Shown here: positions 12,297-21,908 of the stretch, piece after piece | Position numbering within the stretch: the first letter of the stretch is position 1 | Layout: each line of letters begins with the position of its first letter | Origin: Polychytrium aggregatum | Lineage: Eukaryota; Chytridiomycota; Chytridiomycetes; Polychytriales | Direction of reading: 5' to 3' | DNA: 64,000 nucleotides | Assembly (NCBI RefSeq): GCF_025602895.1 | Contig: NW_026516334.1 | Span: 49,832 to 113,831 of the forward strand | The notes under the pieces: model-generated | What the model was told of the DNA's origin: nothing | The model's database searches: none | What the model saw: only the letters and a program-made list of their open reading frames with translations | Made by a program: the position numbers and the translations under genes

Positions 12297-14100
12297 GACT
12301 AAGGCAGAGCCGCTGGGCGCTTGGAGGAACAGGCGAGGGCAGACGATCGGGTGCGAGTTGGAGATCGCTGTGGGGCAACAGGGCGCGGGCTCTTGGACGA
12401 GCACCAGAGGTGCTGCGCGCGAGTTTCAATTATGCCTATAAATAATTTGGTGCGACCGAGAAGAGCGCGTTCTCGGCCGACGTTCTCGCGAGGAGCGTTC
12501 TCGCTCGCCAGTCTGTGTCACCTCGTGACCCACAGGATGTCAACACGTGACCAATTCGCCTCATCCCGGTTTTTAGCCCGAATTCGATCCGGATCAAATT
12601 TTCTGGATCGAGTGTGCTGGATCTTCTGGTTTGTGGCTCGATTCGTTTTTATTCTCGGCTTTCCGGGTTCGCCCGGTCATGGAACGGGTTGGACATGCTC
12701 CGCCGCGATCCTCCGCCGCCGTCCGTCGTCGTCCTCGGCTCCAGTCGTCCGCCCCCCCCCCAATCCCTCGAGCAAACCAGCCTGACATTACCTTCCTGCA
12801 AGATGGGCTCCATAGCGAGCTCTGCTAATCCGATAGTTGATCGCGATCACTATTCGCATGAATGGAAAGAGAGAGCATTGCATGTGAGCTGCGGTGTACA
12901 GGCTTGAACCATATTCGAGTCGGCTGGGTGATTGAAAGACTCATTGATCAAACCTCAAGGGCTCATACCTCTGTCTCCGGTGGTTGATTGAATCACTTGG
13001 CAACTATCAGTAGTTTAGTGGATATTAGTATTGGCACGGCCTCCATTGCAAGGTTGAGGCGAGGATAATACTATGCCAGCTACTGACTTACCTTCAAGGC
13101 TGCTTATAAGCTGTGATTGGCCTGAGAATGCATGAGTGGTTCCTGAAAATGAGATCGAGAGCATATCGTTATCATCCAATCGGATAAACAGAGCGTCGAT
13201 CGCCTTGTCGCCCTTACCTGAGGTATTGCTTGCCTGGTGTGAAACCCAGCCTATCCGCTCTCACGCTCGTGTCAGTTGGCGGGATTATATGGAGAATCGT
13301 GGCTCGAGTGCACTGCTATCCGCTCACACTGCAACCAGCACATCGCAATCACCCAATCCAACTCCAACCGAGTTCCGGGACCCTGACCCGACCGTGATTG
13401 CCCAAGTATTTCGGAATTGTATTGATATTCCACAAGAATTTATTTAACGGGATGGGCTGGCTGGCTCTGCCGCGGAAGCCAAACCGGACGGTTGCTGTGA
13501 GTTTGCCGGAGCCGGGGATATGACAGATTCTTCCGTGTCGAACACAAATCTGACACCTGTGGGTGACATCGAAACAAGAATTTTATGGTCCAGCCATTTA
13601 GATGCCATGTTCAACTTATCATTTTTTTAATCCAAAGTTCCGACGGTTGAAACGATTTTGGAAACCTTGATGAATGCGTGGGCGCTGTTCGACTTGAGTG
13701 TGCGACGATTGGGGCGGGCGAGCCGATCTGCAAGCCCAGCGGCTCGATCACTAACAGGAACAAAGGATTCATATTCCAGGTCGTGAGGTCGATGAGCACT
13801 TGCGCTCCCGTTCGGCCGGACTTCTGCTTGTGCCAGGATCGAGTGCATCGTCCTCGGTTGGAGGGTCTTGGTTTCCAGCACCGGTGGCCTCGAGGGCCTG
13901 CTTTATGGCTGCAACAATGTCGTTTTTACTCTGGGGACAGGGGAGACTTTGAGGATTTGCACTGTTCCTTGAGTATTTCGACAGTGGGTGCCGGGTCGCC
14001 CATATTCTGGGCAGTCCACTTCGGGGTTGCCATCCCTCTTGGGATGGTCGATGGGAGGTGGTTGACTCCCTTGTGCAAAGTGTGTGTGTGTGTGCAAAGT

Positions 14101-14173
<73 letters not shown>

Positions 14174-14483
14174 CGGCGAGAGGCTTCTCGCCTTCCCTCG
14201 GGGGTCTCTCGCCGACCGAGGTGGCCCCGAGAGCGCGTTTTTCGTTCTGATAAGGAATTTTTCATAGTGTATCATGCGTCCACATCGAAACCGAACACAG
14301 CAAGCACAGCAAGCACATTGGCTCGTGCAGGGTTAATGGAGCGGGATAGGCGGCGACGGCGGGAATGGGCGGGTCCGGGCAGATCGAGGCGAGGGGTGGC
14401 AATGGGCGTGAGCAAACGAGCCGGCCGTCTGTCGGGCGGGTGGGAGATGCTATTGCTTCGATCACGCCAGCGCAACCGCAGCC
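12297..14483. other. 2.2-kb intergenic region, no supported gene
   Basis: This is the region upstream of both the 11.5-kb minus gene and MKS1. It holds a C-run near 12755, an AT-rich stretch (about 12900-13700) and a long GT microsatellite. Minus-strand segments near 13640-13990 have short, partly protein-like stretches (for example VAAIKQALEATGAG), but no start, splice and stop set that closes. I leave it unannotated. Confidence 0.5.
14081..14172 (+). repeat. (GT)n microsatellite
   Basis: A short GT run (14081-14094), an 8-bp interruption, then an uninterrupted GT tract of about 71 bp (14102-14172). It explains the poly-His/Thr and poly-Cys/Val reading frames here. Confidence 0.97.
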
Positions 14484-17434
14484 ATGCTCGGCACCAGATA
14501 CTATCGGACATTTGATGAAATCGAAAACGTCAAGGTCAAAGTTCGTCTTGCGATCGTCAAGTCGACGCACAACAGAGGTCTGTCGCACTGCCCGAGCTCC
14601 TGATTGAGCCAGTGGTGCGAATTCGATGCAACGCCTTCATGGAATCGCACCAGCGACGCGCACTGACTTGCCACTTACCCCAGGACCGCTGAAGCAGAAG
14701 GGGTCAAAGCACTCCAAGGGATCGCATTCAAAGCTCCCAGCAGTCGAGCAGTCGATCTCGTGGCAGCAAAAGATCTACAGCCCCGCGTATGTCTTCTGCC
14801 AGGCACGAGCATTGCAGGCTCCGAGACAAACTTCCAACAGCCATCTCCTCCTCTGCGCCGCAGCGACTTGATCCATTTCCAGGAAAGCGGAATAGTAGCG
14901 CAGCTGTACCCGAATACGCCTTCAGTCGAGCAGGTTCTGTCCAAGAAGCACTCCAGGCAGGCCAAGGTCGCCAGCCACGGTATCCAGGAACAGGGTATGA
15001 GGGCCACCATGCACTCAGGCATAAGTCCGTGGCCCGACAGGACACTCATACCGTCGAATGGGCACCTCTGCCGTTATCCAGATGAGCCCTACATATTCAC
15101 ATACGTGCATCAAGACGAATACGCGGCTGGTGTGGCGACGGCTGATTTGGTGATTGGCCCCGATGGTCAATCGCGGAAACTGAGGAGCCGTGAGTAGTGC
15201 GCCTGATAGCGCCGCCGCTTGCCGGCCGCTTGCTCGCTTGATGATCGAGCCCCTCAACTCGAGACACCTGTCCGCACAAGCCTGTTTCTCACGATCGGCC
15301 AGCTGCATATCGAGAGCGTTGTCCAACTGACAGATCTTTATCCCCTCCCCACAATCCCTCGTCTGTCAACACCATTTGGATCCAGCGACGGACTCTCATA
15401 AGCCAAAGGACCAAAGCCTGTTCCAAGAAATGTTCATCGTCGCTTGCTTGAAGCTAGATATACAGTAGGTGGACATTCGAGTCGCTTGAACTCGTCAAGT
15501 CCAGAAGAAACTGATGTTACCATGATGGGTCGCTGCCACAAACTATCATCCCAGCAATCGAGAGACCAAAGTCGTCCACGGCAAGACCGTCAGCGAGCCT
15601 GTTGTTGTGAACCATGTCCTCTGCAAGATTCAGGGATTCACGAATGGCTTGGTTGAAATGACAGTGAGTACCTCAGCCACAGCATTCGGGCCCTTGATAT
15701 TTTATGAAATGTCCATGAGCGATCGTCCCGCGCGGCTGACTCACCCCGTTGCTCGGGTCAAAGCCAGGGCTCACCGAAGGCGACACACCCTATCGGTTCA
15801 GCTTCGGGGCCAATGACTACGAGCTGTTCATCAAAAACGACTCGCAGGAGCTGACACTGGCTGATGAAGACCGCGAGCGCACTTTCTACCAGGACTTTTA
15901 CTCGAGGTGGGGATTTTGTTGATCCGGAGAAGAGTGCCCAAGGCCTCGACAGCCTATCGCGATCTCCTACTTGTGATCTGAGTTACCGGGAGAACTTGAT
16001 TGCTGCGAATATCCATGCCGAGTTTATCAGCATGCGCTGTGCGAAAGGCGCCCGAATCGTCATCGCCAACTTGATTGCGCTCATTCCCCTTTCTTGAATA
16101 TCCAAATGCCCACCCAGGCGGTCATCGATCCGCGCACTCGCTATCGGGAAGGAGTTCTCGGTAGTTCCGGAAGAATTCTCAAGCAAACTCTCCGTTATTG
16201 GCGAGATTGGAAGTGCCCGCGGCTTCCCGACCGACGAATTATTCGTGGAGTTTGCAGTCGAGTTTGACCCAACGACCTGGGTGCTTCCCGAGGCTATTGG
16301 ACTCGATCATCTCACTGGGCGGTCGAGTCGGTCGCAGTGCCGGTGGAGCAAGGATGACCAAGAGTTCCAATTTGTTCTGGGCTTGCCGCTGGAGGTTCAC
16401 ATCTTTGCCCGGAAACAAAGTGAGGATTGGTATCGCAATGTTCCTATGAACGACAAGCAGTGGGGCCGCAGCTATCGTGCCCACTCACCACCCAACTCAT
16501 AATGAAACCAACCCTGTCAACAGATGCGCGACCACCAATTATATTTTTCCAAGTCGGTTCGATCGACAGCTGGGATCGGTACACCTTCCATGGATACGGA
16601 TATCTGCTCCTTCCAGACACACCAGGTGGGGTACAACTGCTACGCTGTCGATGCTAAAGTCTTTGCCAACCTAGAGCTTCAAATAGAAAATACCCATGAT
16701 GACGGCTGAACACCATCTCATTCGGACGATAGGGACACACATGCTCAATGTGCCGACCTGGAAGCCGGCGCCAACGCAATCATCAAAGATGGCCGAGTAT
16801 TTCCTTGGAAACTGGCCAGAGGTTCAAACCACCATCTATCCTGACATTCCCACGCACAAGACGGTACGTGCAGAGTGCTGCGGCACGGGTCGCTGTCGAT
16901 CCGATTATAGGAAACATGAATCAGTCCGCACACTTTATCACTCACCGACCGCGCTTCACCGCCCACCAACAGATTCCGGCGCTGAACCACTGTGGTACTC
17001 GAATCTGCACATCTGGGTCTTTGTCACTCCGGCTAAATGTGGCCAAGCAAGTGCATAGTGCACGCTCTGGCGAAGGTGCTGTGGACGATAGGTGAGACGA
17101 TAGGGTGTCTATGCAACAGGGCTGGATTGGGTGCATGTAGGCAGATAAGTGGAGATTCAAGTGAGCTCCCTGACAGACGAGTCGGACGTAATCAAACCTC
17201 CCGCTATTCTCCGTGTCGATAGATTTGAGTCTGAGAAGTCAAGAGCAATATCCGGTAAGGGATCGAAACGGCGGGCTTCTCCGCTCATTGGGGATATGTT
17301 CCATGCACTAACACACCCATCATCCGCAAGATGCACTGATGAGGGCCAAAGCGAGACTCGAAAGCATCAGAGCCGAAAAGACAGGCATGTGGCAGGGATC
17401 TGGACAGGGTCTGCGCCATACGAACAGCCAGTGA
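14484..17434 (+). CDS. MKS1: Meckel syndrome type 1-like B9-domain protein, ciliary transition zone
   Basis: MKS1 family proteins belong to the MKS module of the ciliary transition zone. Thirteen exons join in phase: 14484-14577, 14684-14786, 14864-14994, 15082-15189, 15403-15464, 15565-15663, 15764-15906, 16118-16419, 16524-16625, 16733-16863, 16973-17091, 17223-17254 and 17331-17434, giving 509 aa (human 559). Landmarks follow MKS1 in order: VKVRLAIVKST, SISWQQKIYSP, EPYIFTYVHQDEY, VNHVLCKIQGF, EDRERTFYQDFYSR, then the B9 domain (GEIGSARGFPTDELFVEFAV through GYGYLLLPDTPG and VPTWKP) and the C-terminal helix ALMRAKARLESIRAEK. The exons at 15403 and 15565 are the least certain; their splice sites are weak (GTGAGT/AAG, GTAGGT/GAG). 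Presence implies a flagellated stage. Confidence 0.88.
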
Positions 17435-18041
17435 CATGCTGGAGAGGTTTGGAAATACAGACATATCACTCTTGCTGATATCGACGCCAGTCTGGCTGCC
17501 AGATCAAATTAAGATTGAGAACGGGCACGATGCTGCCGATGAGACCAATTGGAGTGGTTGGCGAGGAGCCCACTGGTGTCCCATCGGCTCTGGAGAGAGA
17601 TGATGCTTGTGAGACTCAAAGCCTCACAACCGGGGACCCATTTCAGACGAGCGCAGGGTTTATGGGGCCCGTTCCCGTCTCGGTTGTGGCTCGTATCTCG
17701 AACCCTGCTTTGGATGCCAAAGTGATTCTATATCGGTATGGTGCCAGCCGAGTGTATTGATGCCTTATCGGCCAAAGAACTCGGGTGGAAAGAGTATTTC
17801 TAGGTGCTCGTAGATATTATGGTGGCCTAAGGCACTGAGGCGAGAACGGATGGGTCCACCATCGAGAAGCATACTCCATGCACCATCACCCTCTGGCTCG
17901 GTCAACAGCTGCACTTCATTGTGAGGCGGTTCATTCCAAGAGGCCCCCCATCATGTATCGTGCAGGCAACCCATCCACTTCCTATGTTGATTCCTTAAAC
18001 GACCAGTCCTGATGTATGTACCATCCGCGCTCGATGTGGAC
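17435..18041. other. Convergent intergenic region
   Basis: This lies between the stop codons of MKS1 and the seven-helix gene. An open frame at 17515-17760 has no family resemblance and no support. I see nothing else. Confidence 0.55.
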
Positions 18042-18911
18042 TCAGGCCATGCTGCTGCCCTGGACCGAAGCGACGTGGGTCGAGTCGCTGGTTGAGCGTC
18101 CAGATGAAAACTTGAGAAGCTTGGCGATAAAAGTGTTGACGACGCAGAACAGATAGATGTCAAAGACCCAAATGAACGTCGCGATAGCATTTCCGATTGT
18201 TTGAGTGGGATCGTTCATGGAGAAGACCAGGGAGGCAAGATAAGTCACGAGCTCAATCGCGATGACTGCAATCAAGGCCTTGCCCTCCTGCTGAGCGCCC
18301 TGGAATTCGGCGTTACGGTTGGGCTTTCGATTGGCGGCGTTGGCGGCGTTGGCGGTACTGGCCCCGCCTGCAGAGCGCTGGAAGAGCTTGACCGAGTTGT
18401 TGAGTTGGTGGAGGCGGTACATCATCAGGCCGTGCAAACAGATCAAGTTGGCCTCGAGCGCCATGTTGAAGACAAACTGATAGTACGTCGACACTTCCCA
18501 CGAGGTGATCCCATAGATCATGAGGAGGAAGTAGAGGTCGTTGACGCCGTAGACGATCGGCATGATGCCAAAAATGAAGAGCCAGGGATACGTGGGCTTG
18601 TTGTTGATCGTCATCACTCTCAGCCTCAAGACGTAGGCCCATCCGATGGAACCCGAGCCGATGCAATCGCCCAGGGCAAAGAGGAAGCTTCCGAACTGCG
18701 TGCACGTCCAGTTGGTTGCGCATGGGCTGAAGAGCTGTGCCAAGTTTGACACGCAGAAAAAGCACGAAAACACCGTCGCAAGACCCATCAGCGTATGAAT
18801 TTGCACTCCCTGTCGAATACTGAACACGCGGTTCCACTTGACGAACTTTGTCGAGTGGATGGCCAGGGTTGCGGCGGCTATATAGGTAAAAAAGGCAAAG
18901 ATTTGGGCATC
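18042..18911 (-). CDS. Seven-helix membrane protein, receptor-like; start unresolved
   Basis: The open frame encodes 289 residues with seven hydrophobic segments: QIFAFFTYIAAATLAIH, then LMGLATVFSCFFCV, FGSFLFALGDCIGSG, WLFIFGIMPIVYGVNDLYF, FVFNMALEANLICLHGL, LIAVIAIELVTYLASLVF and AIATFIWVFDIYLFCVVNTF. A Ser/Thr-rich C-terminal tail follows. The spacing, with short loops and one longer Asn/Ala-rich loop before helix 6, resembles a 7TM receptor or opsin-like fold, but I recognise no family and see no retinal-binding Lys motif. The nearest in-frame ATG upstream is at 18930-18932, but an in-frame TAA (18912-18914) follows it after six codons. Either a first exon lies further upstream with an acceptor at 18910/18911, or the copy carries a stop or sequence error. 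Confidence 0.6.
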   Translation of the reverse strand, partial: DAQIFAFFTYIAAATLAIHSTKFVKWNRVFSIRQGVQIHTLMGLATVFSCFFCVSNLAQLFSPCATNWTCTQFGSFLFALGDCIGSGSIGWAYVLRLRVMTINNKPTYPWLFIFGIMPIVYGVNDLYFLLMIYGITSWEVSTYYQFVFNMALEANLICLHGLMMYRLHQLNNSVKLFQRSAGGASTANAANAANRKPNRNAEFQGAQQEGKALIAVIAIELVTYLASLVFSMNDPTQTIGNAIATFIWVFDIYLFCVVNTFIAKLLKFSSGRSTSDSTHVASVQGSSMA

Positions 18912-19674
18912 TTAGAGCACGCTTGGGTCCATGTTGGTTCGGGGTTGCAGCGAATGTGAGGCTTCTGGGGAGCAGGATCTGGTCTGATGAGCCAAAGCAG
19001 TCGGTCGGAGGAGGACGAGAAAAGTGCGAGTACCTTGAAAGGGCTGGGACAGCAATCATAGGCCCTGACGGACGTCATCAAGCATCCAGGTGGATATGTC
19101 ATCATCCTGATACTGCTTGGAGACGAGCGCCAGGGCGACGTCATTTCGACGGTAGGGCACGCTCTCCAGATGCAAACCAGCGATATGGGACTTTCGCCGA
19201 CCGATTCGATGTGATAGAGGCTGAACTGGCTGCGCGCACTGTGCAATCATATCGAAATCTGTCCAAAATATGGAGCATCGTTCTTGTATTCCGCCGAGTG
19301 TCTCATCATGCTTCTGGAATGGGCAAACACAAGTCTCATCAACGGCTCCTATGGCTGGATGGCCCAATACCTCCCCCAGTATCAATTCCTGATCTGGATC
19401 GTTGGGGATTGAGCGGCACATGGCCAAGCCATAGGCGATCGACACACATGGACGTATTGGGATAGCGCTGTTACGTACACTCGGATGTATTGAATATCAA
19501 TTACAATGCACTTTGGTCGTCGTCATTTCATGGGGTCTGCATGACAAGTCCGATGAGCTTTGGTATTCTGGCGTTCGGGATGTGAGGACTTACCACCCGC
19601 TAGATTGCCACGCTTGCTTGCATGTTCAGCGGCGTACCAGATTTCTGGAGCGACACTCCGGAGGAACTTGGAGA
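18912..19674. other. Intergenic or 5' region of the seven-helix gene
   Basis: This may contain an unrecognised first exon of the seven-helix gene. A minus-strand frame (19056-19445) ends in a protein-like stretch (ALVSKQYQDDDISTWMLDD), but I could not join it in phase. Otherwise nothing is supported. Confidence 0.35.
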
Positions 19675-21213
19675 TCAAGGCCACAGGCCTTCGCTCTTGA
19701 GGGCGGAGATGGCAGTTTCGTTTCCCTGCTCCGCGGCATGGCGGAGCCAAAATATTCCAGTATCGGCGTTGCGCCAGACGCCCAAGCCGTTCATATAGCA
19801 GTAGCCGAGAAATTGTTGCCCTTGCGGATTGCCCTGCTTGGCGGACTTGAGGAGCCACCTGACTGCCTTTTTGTGGTTCTGGGCAGCTCCGAATCCGTAG
19901 TGAAGGCATACGCCAGCCATGTGCTGGGCATACGAATCGCCCGCGTCGGCGGCTTTCAAGAACAACTGGAGCCCCTTTGAGTAGTCTATCGGTACCCCCC
20001 ATCCATACCGATAGCATATCCCCAGCCTGTATTGGCTGTCTCTGTGGCCTTCGCTGGTGAGTTGCTCAAAGATGCTCGCTGCATCCTTATAACTCCGCGA
20101 ACATCCGAGTCCGTTCTTCAAACACAGGGCCACAAGATGCTTGCAGAGCCAGTCCCGACCTGATCCGAATTGGCACAACTTGAAGAACTGACGGGATGCG
20201 GGTGATGTGCACGAGGCCATACTCCATCCGATCAAAGTCTCTTGATCCCCGATCGGGAATTCCTTCGACTTGTTCTCGCGAATGATCTTGACCCCTTTCG
20301 GTTTGTCTTGGGCGGTACCCCGGCCGAGATAGTGCATCCACCCGACCATGTGCGTGGCGATGGGCTTGATGTTTAGATTGGTGGACTGGATGCTGACCTC
20401 CTGCCAGTGCCTGAGGGCATCGGCATCACATTGTCTGACACTGTGGCCGATGAATGAAAACCAACCCCAGAGGAATACAATATGAAGCCGGCCGTCGTCG
20501 CTGCCCTGGTCGGCAGCTCTGGAATACCACTCGATCGCCATGTTGAAGTCCTGCTTGACGCCTTCTCCGCCCTCGTAGCAACGACCGAGGGCAATTTGGG
20601 CCGGTACAAACCCACGACCCGCAATATCGCGATATAGCTCGACGGCCTTGGTGTCATTCTGGTCGACCCCGACGCCTTGATACCACTCGGCCAGATGGAA
20701 CTGTGCCATGAGGTGATCCGCGTTGGCGGCTTGTGTCAGAGAGTCGCAAATCTGTCGTTGCTTGAGTTTCTGCTCGGATTTGTCAATGCGGTCGCTATCG
20801 AGATCGACTTGGAGGATGCGGGCCAGGAAGAACGAGGCTGCAGCATTGCCTTGGGCTGCCTGAGCGATGATCCAGGTTCGATCGGCTGTGCTTTGACCCC
20901 TGCAATGCAGCGAGAGGGCGATCTGGTCGCTGGGTGTGAGGCCGATCGTTATCTGTCCGTCTGGATAGCATATTCCTGCATTCTGGCACCAGGTGTGGAA
21001 GCTGGCCAGTTTGGGGCTCAGGAGGGGACGGGCTCGATGGCACACTTGGAGGAGGGTTCTGATGGTGCTGTGATCGAGGGCAAGCTGGAAGCTGTCGTTG
21101 AAACAGACGATGGTGAAGATATCTGGGCTGTGGTCGTCGATGGCAAGGCGAGCCATGTCGGGGGAGATATGGATATTGGCGGCCATGGTGTGTGGATGAT
21201 GTGGAAGAGTCAA
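19675..21213 (-). CDS. SEL1-repeat (TPR-like) protein, intronless
   Basis: A single 512-codon exon. After about 130 residues without a known domain, the rest is a run of SEL1-like repeats with the family signature of Ala, Gly and aromatic positions: AQFHLAEWYQGVGVDQNDTK, AQIALGRCYEGGEGVKQD, THMVGWMHYLGRGTAQD, SQYRLGICYRYGWGVPID, AQHMAGVCLHYGFGAAQN and GQQFLGYCYMNGLGVWRN. SEL1-repeat proteins act as scaffolds, in fungi often as activators of chitin synthase or in ER-associated degradation; the partner here is unknown. No signal peptide or membrane helix is evident. The first ATG (21213) or a second one nine codons later may be used. It lacks introns, unlike most neighbours. Confidence 0.85.
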   Translation of the reverse strand: MTLPHHPHTMAANIHISPDMARLAIDDHSPDIFTIVCFNDSFQLALDHSTIRTLLQVCHRARPLLSPKLASFHTWCQNAGICYPDGQITIGLTPSDQIALSLHCRGQSTADRTWIIAQAAQGNAAASFFLARILQVDLDSDRIDKSEQKLKQRQICDSLTQAANADHLMAQFHLAEWYQGVGVDQNDTKAVELYRDIAGRGFVPAQIALGRCYEGGEGVKQDFNMAIEWYSRAADQGSDDGRLHIVFLWGWFSFIGHSVRQCDADALRHWQEVSIQSTNLNIKPIATHMVGWMHYLGRGTAQDKPKGVKIIRENKSKEFPIGDQETLIGWSMASCTSPASRQFFKLCQFGSGRDWLCKHLVALCLKNGLGCSRSYKDAASIFEQLTSEGHRDSQYRLGICYRYGWGVPIDYSKGLQLFLKAADAGDSYAQHMAGVCLHYGFGAAQNHKKAVRWLLKSAKQGNPQGQQFLGYCYMNGLGVWRNADTGIFWLRHAAEQGNETAISALKSEGLWP

Positions 21214-21496
21214 ACGGGGAATGGAATGGAAGTCGCGGATGGAGGCGGCAGAAACGGCAGAAACGGCAGGGGTGGGAGAGAGGGGCGAAGCAGGGGATTC
21301 GATGGCAGCGAGAACAACACAGCGAACAAAGTATCCTGGGCCCGACGCGGTATGATAGTCGCCCGGCCGATTCCATTCGACACCTCGGTCGGTGGGCTGT
21401 CGGGTGTGATCGATGTGGAGTCGACTGGACGGATTGGCATCAATTTGCTTGAGCTGAAATCTACAACAGAAGTGGGCTCGGACGAAATCATAACGA

Positions 21497-21568
21497 GGGG
21501 GTTTAACTCAGTGGTAGAGTGTCTGCTTTGCATGCAGAAAGCCAGGCGTTCGATCCGCCTATCCTCCA
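21497..21568 (+). tRNA. tRNA-Ala (TGC anticodon)
   Basis: 72 nt without an intron. The D arm (CTC..GAG), the anticodon stem TCTGC/GCAGA with loop TTTGCAT (anticodon TGC) and the T arm AGGCG/CGCCT around TTCGATC all pair. The acceptor stem GGGGGTT pairs with ATCCTCC with one G-T and one T-T mismatch. A-box-like TAACTCAGTGG and B-box GTTCGATCC are present. Confidence 0.93.
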
Positions 21569-21574
21569 TGAATG

Positions 21575-21580
21575 TTTTTT
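21575..21580 (+). terminator. RNA polymerase III T-run terminator
   Basis: Six T residues begin seven bases after the tRNA discriminator base, the usual Pol III stop signal. Confidence 0.85.
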
Positions 21581-21908
21581 GGTTTTATTTTGGTTTTGTT
21601 TCTGGATGCCTGTGCCTCCGTGCGGCCGCGTTTCGATTCCCGATGCGGCGGGCTTTGCTGTTTGATCCGCTGTTTGCTTACTCACTTTCGCGAATGCATG
21701 CCATTCTGTTGGGCACATGTGCGGCTGATCATTGCTTCCGGATATCAATCAGCGCGATCCATGGACACGTACGCACCATGGGTAGCCCAGCCGAGACGAA
21801 GTTGACTGCGACAGCGAGTGGCAGCAGCATTATGATGCAATGTGGCTACATCTGAATGGGCTTCTATTGATAGCCACCGCTCTCCACCATGATGTCTGGG
21901 TGTCTCGT

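Noticed and set aside
13678-14275. Frames with Cys-Val and His-Thr runs
   Set aside because: Products of the GT microsatellite. Flanking protein-like pieces could not be joined into a gene.
17515-17760. 81-codon open frame after MKS1
   Set aside because: No start context, no homology, no splice partners.
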